From Acidobacteriota bacterium (GTDB lineage Bacteria > Acidobacteriota > Blastocatellia > Pyrinomonadales > Pyrinomonadaceae): a DNA stretch of 40,199 nt. The translations under genes were made by a program, and so were the position numbers. Below, in pieces: positions 8,811 to 17,048 of the stretch. The stretch spans positions 1-40,199 of the forward strand of contig JAKQII010000148.1 of the NCBI GenBank assembly GCA_029557535.1. Direction: 5' to 3'. Under the pieces are notes generated by a model. The model made no database searches. It saw only the letters and a program-made list of their open reading frames with translations, and was not told the DNA's origin. Positions within the stretch are counted from its first letter, which is position 1; every line of letters starts with the position of its first letter.

Positions 8811-9028
8811 GGGAGTGAATCGCAATTCAACCCGATCGACGAATTAGCCAAGCGGTCTTGGATCATTGCGCCCTGGCGTCTTTGCGTGAACACCTCGACT
8901 CGAAATTCAGCATCGGGTTTTCCCGCCAAGAAGCTGATGCGTACTCTGGCAACGGGACGGATGAGCGTGACGTCCGCAGCCTTTTGGCGGAGTTACAGAC
9001 CGGACTTCCGGGTATCCGAAATCCCGAA
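8811..9028. other. Convergent intergenic region
   Basis: This 218-bp gap lies between two convergent genes and holds no ORF that I can support. It contains a stretch at 8864-8890 (cattgcgccctggcgtcttt...) of a kind I associate with repeated intergenic DNA in several phyla, and at 9012-9033 a short A/T-rich heptamer-like run (ATCCGAAATCCCGAATCAAA). I see no terminator with a T-tract. Confidence 0.4.
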
Positions 9029-9859
9029 TCAAAAAGCGATCCAATCCGTCGGGCGATGATGATATGAAACGGTGATCTTGGTGTCCGAGCGGAACAGGCC
9101 GGGCCGCATCTGAAGCGCGCTTTCGGCCATCAGACGGGCAAGATGCGGTTCGTTGGCGCGTTGCGAAAGGTGCGCCAGAACGATTTCCGAAGCGCCGCCG
9201 TCGTATTCGTTCTGCAGCCAGTCGGAAAGATCCTCGTTTGAGAGATGGCCGTTGCGTGAGGCGATCCGCTGTTTCAGCTCCCAAGTGTAAACGGAGCAAG
9301 TCTTCAGCATATCGCGGCTGTGGTTCGATTCGATGACGATCGCGTCGCAACCGCGAAGTCTTTCCTTGATCAGGGCGGTAATATATCCGAAGTCCATGAG
9401 CGTAGCGATCCGGACACCGTCTTTCTTCGCGACGAAACCAAAGTTGTCGGCCGCGTCGTGCGGAACACTGAAGGGTTCAAAATCGATGTCGCCGATCCTG
9501 AATTCGCGGCTCGACTCGATTCGTTCGGTCCGGTTGCGCAGCGCGTCACGGCGTTTCGCGCCTTCGCTGTCGCCGTTCCGGAAGCCGCGGCGCGTTGCGT
9601 AGAACGCTTCTTCGGTTTCCCCAGACACAAAGACCGGGCAGTTAACCGATTTCATCAGGACGCGCAGCCCGCCGGCATGGTCGCTGTGCTCGTGCGTGAT
9701 AAGAACAGCGTCAAGGTCTGCCGGATCCTCACCGACCGCGCTGAACCTCTCCAGGATCTGCTTCGCGCTCATTCCCGCATCGACGAGCACGCGGGTATTT
9801 TCGGTGCTGATGAGCACCGCGTTGCCTGTCGAACCGCTGCCGAGTACGGTTACTTTCAT
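9029..9859 (-). CDS. MBL-fold hydrolase, YycJ/WalJ type
   Basis: A metallo-beta-lactamase-fold protein of 276 residues. The start VLGSGSTGNAVLI and the metal motif HEHSDH (H56, H58, D60, H61) are followed by VPHDAADNFGF, LMDFGYIT, ESNHSRDML and GHLSNEDL. This order is that of the YycJ/WalJ group, thought to be phosphodiesterase-type nucleases; in Firmicutes the gene accompanies the walRK system. Here it ends a minus-strand run after the SDR gene, with 51 nt between them. The specific substrate is unknown. Confidence 0.92.
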   Translation of the reverse strand: MKVTVLGSGSTGNAVLISTENTRVLVDAGMSAKQILERFSAVGEDPADLDAVLITHEHSDHAGGLRVLMKSVNCPVFVSGETEEAFYATRRGFRNGDSEGAKRRDALRNRTERIESSREFRIGDIDFEPFSVPHDAADNFGFVAKKDGVRIATLMDFGYITALIKERLRGCDAIVIESNHSRDMLKTCSVYTWELKQRIASRNGHLSNEDLSDWLQNEYDGGASEIVLAHLSQRANEPHLARLMAESALQMRPGLFRSDTKITVSYHHRPTDWIAF

Positions 9860-9866
9860 CTTACGG

Positions 9867-9916
9867 AAATTCAGTAATCAAAATTCAAGAATGAATCAAT
9901 ATTTCAAGATTCAAGA
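9867..9916. repeat. Heptamer A/T-rich repeat, copy 2
   Basis: The gap between the SDR stop and the hydrolase start reads as 7-bp units such as AATTCAG, TAATCAA, AATTCAA, GAATGAA and TTCAAGA twice. It runs into the last codons of the SDR gene. It is related to the other heptamer tracts of the window. Confidence 0.7.
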
Positions 9917-10711
9917 CGTCGCCCCGGTATCGTCCGAGCCGTATTTCTCCCGTAACGCTTTTCCGATGACCCTCGAGATGATGCGGTCGGGAACAACGGT
10001 TCCGAGGATCGATCCGATGTAATTTGAAAAACCTGAAACGACGAGCGGCCTGCCCTTCTTGATCGCATTCAGGGCGGTCTCGACAACCTCTTCCGTTGTC
10101 TGCGTCCCTTTTACCATCATCGGCTCGTCAATACCGGCGTTTGTAAAAAAGTCCGTATCGGTCGCTCCGGGGCAAAGCGCGAGGATCTTGATTCCATATG
10201 TCCGGTTCTCTTCCGCGATCGCCTGACTGAACGAAGTCACGAACGCCTTCGTTGCCGCGTACGTCGCAAAATACGGGATCGCCTGAAAGCTCGCCGCCGA
10301 CGATAGATTGATGATCACGCCGTTTCGCCGCGCGCGCATTCCCTGAAGGTACCGGTGCGTTATCCCGACGAGCGCCGATATGTTCAGTTCGATCATGTTC
10401 AGCTCGCGGTCGAGATCGAGTTTCGAAAAATCGCCCATCGAGCCGAATCCCGCGTTGTTGATCAACCAGTCGATCTGGTAACCAAGCCTCTCGGTTTCTT
10501 CGAACAGCTTGCGATCCGCGTCATCCGATGTCAGATCGAGAACCACATAATGCGCGGTGATCTCGTGCTCGAGCATCAGCTCGTCGGTAAGTCGGTGAAG
10601 CTTCTCCTCCGACCGGGCAACGAGCACCAGATCGTGTTTCTCTTTTGCCAGGCGGCGCGCAAACGCTTCGCCGATGCCTCCGGACGCCCCGGTGATGAGT
10701 GTAAAACGCAT
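9911..10711 (-). CDS. Short-chain dehydrogenase/reductase
   Basis: The track ORF starts at 10789, but the Rossmann fold begins immediately after the ATG at 10711 (MRFTLITGASGGIG), giving the usual length of 266 residues. Cofactor motif TGASGGIG is at 7-14, NNAG at 85-88, catalytic Ser at 137-138 and the YxxxK pair at Y151/K155. It is a classical SDR using NAD(P)(H); the region before the start is low-value sequence rather than a domain. The sequence resembles SDRs annotated as DltE- or YqjQ-like, but the substrate cannot be read. It sits between the HExxH membrane protein (64-nt gap) and the YycJ-like gene in one minus-strand run. Confidence 0.92.
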   Translation of the reverse strand: MRFTLITGASGGIGEAFARRLAKEKHDLVLVARSEEKLHRLTDELMLEHEITAHYVVLDLTSDDADRKLFEETERLGYQIDWLINNAGFGSMGDFSKLDLDRELNMIELNISALVGITHRYLQGMRARRNGVIINLSSAASFQAIPYFATYAATKAFVTSFSQAIAEENRTYGIKILALCPGATDTDFFTNAGIDEPMMVKGTQTTEEVVETALNAIKKGRPLVVSGFSNYIGSILGTVVPDRIISRVIGKALREKYGSDDTGATS

Positions 10712-10775
10712 ACTTAGTGGTTGGTCTCGAGTTCGGAGTCGATGGTCCAACGTTCGTCTCCCGACCATCCAACTG

Positions 10776-11306
10776 CTAGTCGCGGTCAAACGAACGTCCT
10801 TCGTCGACCGAAAAAACGGAATAGTAAACCGAGCCGACGATCGCGGCGATCATGGTCAATGTTCCCAAAACCCGGATGAGTCCCGCAACTGCCGGTGTTG
10901 ATTTGATCAGGCCAAGCGTCGTGAGCATGTAGTTCCAATCATGAAAACTGCCCTCGCTGCCCGTTATTCCGCTGGTCAGCACGAGCTGCATCCGGACCGC
11001 GTCGTCGGCGTAGATAAAAACGTTGATCAGGCTTTGTCCGACCCAAAAAAGAACGATCGATGCGGAGAACGGCTTTTCATTCCAGACGAAATAACCGAAA
11101 AAGATCAGCGGCACAATGACCTGAAACAGCGAACCGCCGGCGACCATCATGAATTCGCCAAACGGTCGGAACAACAAATGCCCGGTCTCGTGGATCGGAA
11201 GATCGACGATGTCGAGGAAACTGCCGTCCATCGGTTTCAGCGCGATCCAAAGGAAGTAGACCGCGAATAGCCCGGCAAGTACCAGTTTCGGATAACTAAT
11301 GCGCAT
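10776..11306 (-). CDS. Small membrane protein with HExxH motif
   Basis: A 176-residue protein with about four membrane segments (near 7-23, 60-76, 82-100 and 141-165). Between the first two it carries LPIHETGHLLF, a zinc-protease-type HExxH (H39, E40, H43). A possible third ligand could be D101/D102 after the third helix or H122/D123. The layout is reminiscent of M50-type membrane metalloproteases, but no PDZ domain or NxxPxxxxDG motif is visible, so a protease role is inference. Its ATG overlaps the upstream GNAT gene by 11 nt, so it is translationally linked to the acetyltransferases. Confidence 0.75.
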   Translation of the reverse strand: MRISYPKLVLAGLFAVYFLWIALKPMDGSFLDIVDLPIHETGHLLFRPFGEFMMVAGGSLFQVIVPLIFFGYFVWNEKPFSASIVLFWVGQSLINVFIYADDAVRMQLVLTSGITGSEGSFHDWNYMLTTLGLIKSTPAVAGLIRVLGTLTMIAAIVGSVYYSVFSVDEGRSFDRD

Positions 11307-11820
11307 CGCTCCGATTTTCGAAATCCTCCCGCCTCACAGAATAATGTACGACCGGCAATCCGTAATGTACTTCCTCACCGTCGAATGTCATCCCGCACTT
11401 TTCCATGATCCTGATCGAACCGGCGTTGCCTTTGACTGCGACCGCGACGATCCGATCGAGCCCCACGGATTCGAATCCGAAACGAAGCCACGCTTTGGCG
11501 CATTCAAACCCGATCCCGCGTCCCCAAAATTTCTTAACAAGCCCATATCCGACCTCGATCTCGCCCGAATCTTCGAGCGGCTGAAGCCCGCTCCATCCGA
11601 TATTCTCGCCGGTCTCCTTCCAGATCATCGCACACGAACCGAACCCGTGTTCATCGTATGTCGCGATGTAAGCCCGAAGACGTTTCTCGATGAATTCGGG
11701 CGTCTGGAGTTCAAGGCCGCCGAGGTATCGCGCGACTTCCTCGTCGAGGCGCTGTTCGATCAGCGTCGGCAAATCGTCAAGCGTGAACTTGCGCAAGACG
11801 AGCCGTTCAGTTTCGATCAT
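11296..11820 (-). CDS. GNAT N-acetyltransferase (RimJ/RimL-like)
   Basis: A 174-residue acetyl-CoA-dependent acetyltransferase. It begins with the family start ETERLVLRKFTLDDL, carries IEVGYGLVKKFWGRGIGFECAKAWLRF for acetyl-CoA binding, and ends with the conserved GNAGSIRIMEKCGM helix. Members modify N-terminal alanines of ribosomal proteins or small amines; the substrate is not readable. It overlaps the neighbouring GNAT by 14 nt and the downstream membrane gene by 11 nt. It and the next gene look like diverged tandem duplicates. Confidence 0.93.
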   Translation of the reverse strand: MIETERLVLRKFTLDDLPTLIEQRLDEEVARYLGGLELQTPEFIEKRLRAYIATYDEHGFGSCAMIWKETGENIGWSGLQPLEDSGEIEVGYGLVKKFWGRGIGFECAKAWLRFGFESVGLDRIVAVAVKGNAGSIRIMEKCGMTFDGEEVHYGLPVVHYSVRREDFENRSDAH

Positions 11821-12322
11821 CGTTCATAAACTCCTTGCGGGTGATCGAATAATGCACGAGCTCGGCTTCGTAAAACCGCCCGATGTAATCGAACTGCATC
11901 CCGAGTTTTTCCATGACACGGCGCGACCCGAGATTTTCCTCCCGCGCGACGGCGACGATCTCGTCGAGCCCGAGATCTTCGAATCCGTACCGCAGAAATC
12001 TCTGCGCCGCCTCAAGTGCGTAACCGTTTCGCCAATGGTCTTTCGCGATCGCGTAGCCGACCTCGACCTCGTTTGTCTCGCTCAGCCGCCAGAGCCCGCA
12101 CCAGCCGACGAATTCCGTAGTCGATTTGTTGATGACGGAGCAGAACCCAAGACCGTGAGTTTCCCATTTCGACGAGACCAGTTTGATCCAGTTCGCCGCC
12201 TCTGCCCGATCTTGCGGCGGGCGTATGAAACGCATGACGTCGGCGTCCGACCGCATCGCGTGAATCTCGTCGAGATCGCGATCGTCCATCCTCCTGATCA
12301 TGAGTCTCCCGGTCTCGAACAC
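11807..12322 (-). CDS. GNAT N-acetyltransferase, tandem paralogue
   Basis: A 171-residue RimJ/RimL-type acetyltransferase with a GTG start (encoded FETGRLMIRRMDDRD). The cofactor region is VEVGYAIAKDHWRNGYALEAAQRFLRYGF and the end helix is ENLGSRRVMEKLGMQF. It shares block order and several identical segments (EVGY, AVAxExN/KxN, S-R-ImEKxGM) with the next gene, so duplication is likely. First gene of the GNAT-GNAT-HExxH-SDR-YycJ run; it is divergent from the 12411 gene across 88 bp that must contain both promoters. No good Shine-Dalgarno is visible. Confidence 0.93.
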   Translation of the reverse strand: MFETGRLMIRRMDDRDLDEIHAMRSDADVMRFIRPPQDRAEAANWIKLVSSKWETHGLGFCSVINKSTTEFVGWCGLWRLSETNEVEVGYAIAKDHWRNGYALEAAQRFLRYGFEDLGLDEIVAVAREENLGSRRVMEKLGMQFDYIGRFYEAELVHYSITRKEFMNDDRN

Positions 12323-12410
12323 GATTGAAGTTTATTTGATTTGAAAAGAAATTGGAAGAATTGGGTCCGGCGTCACGTCCTACCGCCAGTTTCTGAAAAA
12401 GGAGGATCCG

Positions 12411-13373
12411 ATGATCAGTAAGCTGATTTCGGTCATTGTTTTCGCGACCATCTCCCTGTCGGCCATTTCAGCGATGGCCTGCGCGCAAAAGGACGAATAC
12501 AAATGGGAACTCGTTACCGCCGCGGCGGAATTTCCGACGGGCTACAACTATCCGGTTTTTGTTCGCGGCCGAAAGATGTTCGCCGTTCGCGACACGAGTT
12601 GGTTCTCGCCCGACGGCAAGAATTGGCGAAAAGGTGAACTCCCGTTCAGCGGGCTGAGTTCGGCGCTTCAGAAGTACGTCCAGTTCAATGATGCCGTTTA
12701 CGCGTTGGGAACGCAGACCGGAACGATCAAGCGAATGAAGCTGTCCTCAAGGATCGCCCGCACGGTGAACGGCCGCACCTGGGAAGTGCTGGCCGAGGAA
12801 TCCAACCTGCCGAAGCGTGTCTTTTATGGCGCAACGGTCTTCAAGGGGAAGATCTGGATATTCGGCGGGACTTACGAAAGCACCGACTTCGACGATGTAT
12901 GGAGCTCATCTGACGGGGTGAACTGGCAGCAGGCCGCGGAAAAGATGCCTTGGGGAAAGCGATCCGGCCTTCACGCGGTCGTCCTCAACGGTCGGATTTT
13001 CCTGATAGGAGAAAGCGACGTCTGGAGCAGCGATAACGGTGTCGATTGGAGGATCGAAACGCGCAGAATGGCCGAACAACGGGTCTTCGTCGGAGCGTAC
13101 TCGGTCGCCGTCTTTGACGGAAAAATATGGCTTGTCGGGATCAATCGGAACAACACTTTCGGAAGCGGGGTGTTGTGTTCCGCCGACGGCAAAACGTGGC
13201 GTGAGATGCAGGCGCCGTGGAGCCCGCGCGGAGCAGTCGCGGTATGGGTCGCCGACGGCAAGTTGTTCATGACAGGGGGAAAATACTCGTATGTCGACGG
13301 CCGCGGCGAAACCAAATTCGTTTACAGCAATGATGTCTGGGTGATGTCAAAACAGCCCGATCGCGAAATGTGA
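12411..13373 (+). CDS. Secreted Asp-box/kelch-like propeller protein
   Basis: A 320-residue protein with a signal peptide (about residues 1-25, ending SAMACA). AAAGGAGGA 4 nt before the ATG is the strongest Shine-Dalgarno in the window. The mature part holds four S-x-D-G-x-x-W type motifs (SPDGKNW, SSDGVNW, SSDNGVDW, SADGKTW) with spaced GKIWIFGG and GKLFMTGG strands. This fits a beta-propeller of the kelch or sialidase-like group. No catalytic residues of a glycosidase are apparent. It leads a plus-strand series with the intradiol-fold lipoprotein and the sigma/anti-sigma pair; a joint role at the cell surface is possible but not shown. Confidence 0.85.
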   Translation: MISKLISVIVFATISLSAISAMACAQKDEYKWELVTAAAEFPTGYNYPVFVRGRKMFAVRDTSWFSPDGKNWRKGELPFSGLSSALQKYVQFNDAVYALGTQTGTIKRMKLSSRIARTVNGRTWEVLAEESNLPKRVFYGATVFKGKIWIFGGTYESTDFDDVWSSSDGVNWQQAAEKMPWGKRSGLHAVVLNGRIFLIGESDVWSSDNGVDWRIETRRMAEQRVFVGAYSVAVFDGKIWLVGINRNNTFGSGVLCSADGKTWREMQAPWSPRGAVAVWVADGKLFMTGGKYSYVDGRGETKFVYSNDVWVMSKQPDREM

Positions 13374-13458
13374 TCGGTTTCGGAAAACCCCGAACAGCAA
13401 ATGAATGGAAGAAGCCGGGCAGGCCGGCCGTCTCAACGAATCGAAGGAGAAAATATCG

Positions 13459-14085
13459 ATGCAAATGGAAAACAGACGCGAGTTCATATTCAGGTTCGGC
13501 GTGATCGCGCCGCTCCTGGTCGCCGGCTGCGGCGTGCGAGGTACGGCCCAGACGTCGGTTTTGAAATTGCTCAAAGCAAATGCAGTATCCGAACAGCTTG
13601 AATGGAACGGGGCAAAGGATGTGCCCGATACGGTATCGTGGCGTTCGGTATTGCCGCAGTCGCCCGGAGCCGAGCGGATGATCATCTCCGGGACGGTCTT
13701 CGAGAGCGACCGCAAAACAGTCGCACCCGAAGTCCTGATCTACTTCTACCACACCGACGCGGAAGGTTACTACGGACGCAACGGTGAGCCGCGGCACGGA
13801 CGCTTTCGGGGATGGCTGCTCACCGGCAAGGATGGCAGGTACGAGATCGAGACGATCCGCCCGGCGGCGTATCCGAGCCGGCGTGCGGCGGCTCATATCC
13901 ATATGACCGTCACGACGCTGAAAGAAAAGGAACATTGGATCGACGAGATCCAGTTCGAAGGCGATCCGCTCATTTCCGAGTCGTACCGACGTAAGACGGA
14001 AGGACGTGGCAGATTCAATCCGATCGTAAAACTTTTAAAGGGAACGGACGGTATCTGGCGCGGGGCGGTGGACATCGCCTTGTAG
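13459..14085 (+). CDS. Tat lipoprotein of intradiol dioxygenase fold
   Basis: The ATG at 13459 has AAGGAG 9 nt upstream and is preferred over the track start at 13405 (208 aa). The N-terminus combines a twin arginine (NRREFIFRFG, R6/R7) with the lipobox LVAGC (Cys24), so export by Tat followed by lipidation is likely. The body matches the intradiol ring-cleavage dioxygenase (protocatechuate 3,4-dioxygenase beta-type) fold: LIYFYHTDAEGYY, GRYEIETIRPAAYP, AHIHM. The four iron ligands are plausible as Y104 or Y105, Y138, H146 and H148. Periplasmic or surface placement is unusual for aromatic catabolism and no catechol pathway genes are near, so the substrate is open. Confidence 0.85.
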   Translation: MQMENRREFIFRFGVIAPLLVAGCGVRGTAQTSVLKLLKANAVSEQLEWNGAKDVPDTVSWRSVLPQSPGAERMIISGTVFESDRKTVAPEVLIYFYHTDAEGYYGRNGEPRHGRFRGWLLTGKDGRYEIETIRPAAYPSRRAAAHIHMTVTTLKEKEHWIDEIQFEGDPLISESYRRKTEGRGRFNPIVKLLKGTDGIWRGAVDIAL

Positions 14086-14124
14086 GGCTCTTCCGCAACC
14101 TCTGTCAAAAGCAAGGGTGATAGA

Positions 14125-14709
14125 ATGATGGCCCCAATGGAAAACGCCACGCGAAAATATGACGGCGAGGACGACGGAACCCTGCTTGCGGCCACGAGCC
14201 GAGGGGACGGAAGGGCGTTCGAAGCCCTCTACCGACGTCATCAACGCCGCGTATTCTCGATCGCATTCGGGTTTTTCGGCGGCGACCCGGACCGCGCCGC
14301 CGAGATCGCCCAGCAGGTCTTCGTTACGATCTTCCGCAAGAGTGACGTGTTCCGCGGAGATTCGGAATTCACAACGTGGGTCTATCGCGTCACGATCAAC
14401 GCGTGCATCGACGAACGACGCAGGCTCAGCCGGTTTTTCGGTTTGGACGGGATCCTCGGTTTACGCGATGAGCGGTGCCGCCCCGAAGACCTTGTAAGGC
14501 TCGCGCAAGCCTCGACGCACGTTCGGACGGCAGTCGCGTCGTTACGTCCGAAATACCGGATCCCGATCGTCCTTAAATACACGGAAGGACTCGGCTATCA
14601 GCAGATCGCGGAAGTGCTGGGAATTTCGATCGGAACCGTCTCGTCCAGAATCCACCGGGCGCACACGCTCCTTGCAAAGAAGCTCGAACATCTTCGGGAA
14701 AATATTTGA
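14125..14709 (+). CDS. ECF RNA polymerase sigma factor
   Basis: A 194-residue sigma-70 family protein with region 2 (FEALYRRHQRRVFSIAFGFFG through FRGDSEFTTWVYRVTINACIDERRR) and region 4 with its helix-turn-helix (LGYQQIAEVLGISIGTVSSRIHRA). Region 3 is absent, as expected for the extracytoplasmic-function class. GGTGA 4 nt before the ATG supports the start at 14125. The anti-sigma gene follows after 4 nt. The sigma factor should redirect RNA polymerase to a small regulon once released; the target promoters are not identified here. Confidence 0.95.
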   Translation: MMAPMENATRKYDGEDDGTLLAATSRGDGRAFEALYRRHQRRVFSIAFGFFGGDPDRAAEIAQQVFVTIFRKSDVFRGDSEFTTWVYRVTINACIDERRRLSRFFGLDGILGLRDERCRPEDLVRLAQASTHVRTAVASLRPKYRIPIVLKYTEGLGYQQIAEVLGISIGTVSSRIHRAHTLLAKKLEHLRENI

Positions 14710-14713
14710 AGTC

Positions 14714-15790
14714 ATGAAGGAACAGCACTTTAACGAAGAGATCTCGGCGTTCGTGAACCACGAACTCGATCCGGCGTTTCGTCAGGTGATCGGGGAACAC
14801 CTTCTTGCGTGCGGACACTGTCGGGAACTGCACGACAAGGTCAAGTTTGCCGCGAAGCTTTCGGGCACCGCGACGGGAGCGGATGCGCCGAACGAGGTCT
14901 GGACCCGGATCGCTGCCGAAACGGAACGATCAAGACCCCGATCCTCACGATACATTGTTCCAAAAGTCGCTTTCGCAGCGCTTGCGGTAATCGTGGCGTG
15001 CACGGGCGCTTGGTTCCTTCTCAGGTCCGAAACCGCTTCGGTCCCGGTCGCAGATATTTCCGGCTGGAAGATAGAAATGCTCTCGGGTGATCTTTCGCTT
15101 GGCAACCGTTCGACTCTCGCGCCGGGACAATCGCTCGAGACCGGCATCGACGATCGCGCAAGGATCCAGGTCGCGGATATCGGCAACGTCGAGATCGCAC
15201 CGAACTCGCGCGTCCGGCTCGTCGAATCGCGCAACGATCTGCATCGCCTCGCGCTTGAACGCGGTCGGCTTTCGGCCCGCATCCTCGCACCGCCGAGGCT
15301 CTTTATCGTCGATACGCCGTCAGCGGTTGCCGTGGATCTGGGCTGCGCCTACACCCTCGAGGTTGAGGATAACGGCGACTCGCGGCTACACGTCACTTCC
15401 GGTTACGTAGCGCTCGAACGCAACGATCATGATGTGATCGTACCCGCAGGAGCGGTTGCGGTCTCGAAGAAAGGAATCGGAATCGGAACGCCGTTCGCCG
15501 AGAATGCTTCGGAGGAGTACAGGTCGACGCTATACAAGATCGACTTTGAAAACGGTGATCAGGCGAGTCTAAAGCGGCTCGTGGCGGTCTCGGGCAAGTC
15601 CGACTCGGTGACCTTGTTCCATCTGATTCGGACCGTACCCGCCAGCGACCGCGGAATGGTACTCGCGCGACTGACCAAATTCGTCAAGTTGCCCCAGGGG
15701 ACGACCGCCGCCGGTCTCATCGCGCTCGATCAGAAGATGCTCGATGATCTGTGGGAGCAGATCAACGTGGCCGGAATCGGTGGATTTTGA
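14714..15790 (+). CDS. Anti-sigma factor with zinc finger and FecR domain
   Basis: The ATG at 14714 is preferred over the track start (358 aa); the sigma stop is 4 nt upstream, implying coupled translation. The N-terminus is a ZAS-type anti-sigma domain with H-x3-C-x2-C (H29, C33, C36 in GEHLLACGHC). A single membrane helix follows at about 80-103, then a periplasmic FecR-like beta domain (GNVEIAPNSRVRLVES, LERGRLSARI, VDTPSAVAVDLGCAYTLEV, LHVTSGYVALE). The last 100 residues are predicted helical and unrecognised. The protein should hold the sigma factor at the membrane and release it on an envelope signal. Joining a zf-HC2 module to a FecR domain in one protein is known in Acidobacteria and Bacteroidetes. 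Confidence 0.9.
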   Translation: MKEQHFNEEISAFVNHELDPAFRQVIGEHLLACGHCRELHDKVKFAAKLSGTATGADAPNEVWTRIAAETERSRPRSSRYIVPKVAFAALAVIVACTGAWFLLRSETASVPVADISGWKIEMLSGDLSLGNRSTLAPGQSLETGIDDRARIQVADIGNVEIAPNSRVRLVESRNDLHRLALERGRLSARILAPPRLFIVDTPSAVAVDLGCAYTLEVEDNGDSRLHVTSGYVALERNDHDVIVPAGAVAVSKKGIGIGTPFAENASEEYRSTLYKIDFENGDQASLKRLVAVSGKSDSVTLFHLIRTVPASDRGMVLARLTKFVKLPQGTTAAGLIALDQKMLDDLWEQINVAGIGGF

Positions 15791-15795
15791 ATCGG

Positions 15796-17037
15796 TCAAA
15801 ACTGATGGATCAATAGTCCGTCGCGAAGTTTGGGTTCAAACCAGGTCGATTTCGGCGGCATGATCTGATCCTGATCGGAGACCTCGAGCAACTGCTCGAC
15901 CGTCGTCGGGAACATCGAAAACGCGATCCTCCAGGCGCCTGAGTCAACAAGTCTTTCGAGTTCCGACGTGCCGCGTATCCCGCCGACGAAGTCGATGCGT
16001 TTATCGGTCCGCACGTCGTCGATTCCGAGGATCGGACGCAGTATGAAGTTCTCCAATCGGCTGACATCGAGCGACTCGATGACGCTCGGCGCGATCAGAT
16101 AGGAAACATTGAAAATGAGTTTTCGCCAACGGCCGTCGAGATAGACGCAGATCTCGCCCGGATTCTCGGGTACCGGGTTGTCGGAATCCGTCACGACGAA
16201 TCCGGACTCCTCGATTTTCGCCAGAAACGCGTCTTCTGAAAGTCCGTTCAGGTCCTTGACGACGCGATTGTAGGCAAGGATTTGCAAGTGTTCGGCCGGA
16301 AAAAGGGCGGCGATCACGTAGTTGTACTCTTCATCGCCGGTGTGGTTCGGATTGGCGCCGCGCATGTGCGCCCGGGCCCGCGAACTACTCGCGGCGCGGT
16401 GATGGCCATCGGCGATGTAGATCGCCGGAACCACCTTGAACGCTTCCACTATCGAGTCTGGGGCGCCGAACCTCCAGATGGTGTTCCGGATCGAATTTCC
16501 GTTCACATCCCTGGCCGAAAAATCGTACAGCGGATCGTCTTTTGTGGCAGATTCGACCAATGCGTCGATCGCGTCCGTGCCGCGATAACAAAGAAAGATC
16601 AATCCGGTCTGAGCTTCGAGTTCGATCATGTGCCGCGTGCGGTCGTTCTCTTTATCCGGACGAGTCTTCTCGTGCTTCTTGATCCGACCGTCGTCGTATT
16701 CGTCGATCGAGCAGCAGGCGACGACACTCGTCTGCACCCAATCGCCCATCTGTTGCTGATAAACGTAGACGCTTGGCCGAGACTCCTTGACCAACAAGCC
16801 GTCGTCGATCAGTTTATGGAAGTTCTCCCGCGCTTTTGCATAAACCGTATCGGAATACGGATCAGTACCGTCCGGGAGGTCGATCTCCGATCGCGAAACA
16901 TGAAGAAAACTAAGAGGATTCGCGGCGGTCAGCGCGCGTGCCTCGGCGGTATTCAGTACATCGTACGGTACGCTCGAAACGTCCTTCGCCACGTTATGAT
17001 CTGGGCGCAACGCGCGAAACGGTCTGATATTTGCCAC
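15796..17037 (-). CDS. DUF1015 family protein
   Basis: A cytoplasmic DUF1015 protein of 413 residues. The track ORF runs to 17601, but its first 188 residues are an arginine-rich out-of-frame reading of the upstream lipoprotein gene. The family start is the GTG at 17037 (encoded ANIRPFRALRPDH) with GGAGGA just upstream. Typical blocks follow: VPYDVLN, NPLSFLHVSRSEIDLP, IYIADGHHRAASS and YNRVVKDL. The family is widespread and has been linked by fold to ParB/serine-kinase-like enzymes, but its function in bacteria is not settled. Its stop is 5 bp from the convergent anti-sigma gene. It is co-directional with the lipoprotein upstream (11-nt gap). Confidence 0.92.
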   Translation of the reverse strand: MANIRPFRALRPDHNVAKDVSSVPYDVLNTAEARALTAANPLSFLHVSRSEIDLPDGTDPYSDTVYAKARENFHKLIDDGLLVKESRPSVYVYQQQMGDWVQTSVVACCSIDEYDDGRIKKHEKTRPDKENDRTRHMIELEAQTGLIFLCYRGTDAIDALVESATKDDPLYDFSARDVNGNSIRNTIWRFGAPDSIVEAFKVVPAIYIADGHHRAASSSRARAHMRGANPNHTGDEEYNYVIAALFPAEHLQILAYNRVVKDLNGLSEDAFLAKIEESGFVVTDSDNPVPENPGEICVYLDGRWRKLIFNVSYLIAPSVIESLDVSRLENFILRPILGIDDVRTDKRIDFVGGIRGTSELERLVDSGAWRIAFSMFPTTVEQLLEVSDQDQIMPPKSTWFEPKLRDGLLIHQF

Positions 17038-17048
17038 ATTTCCTCCGG

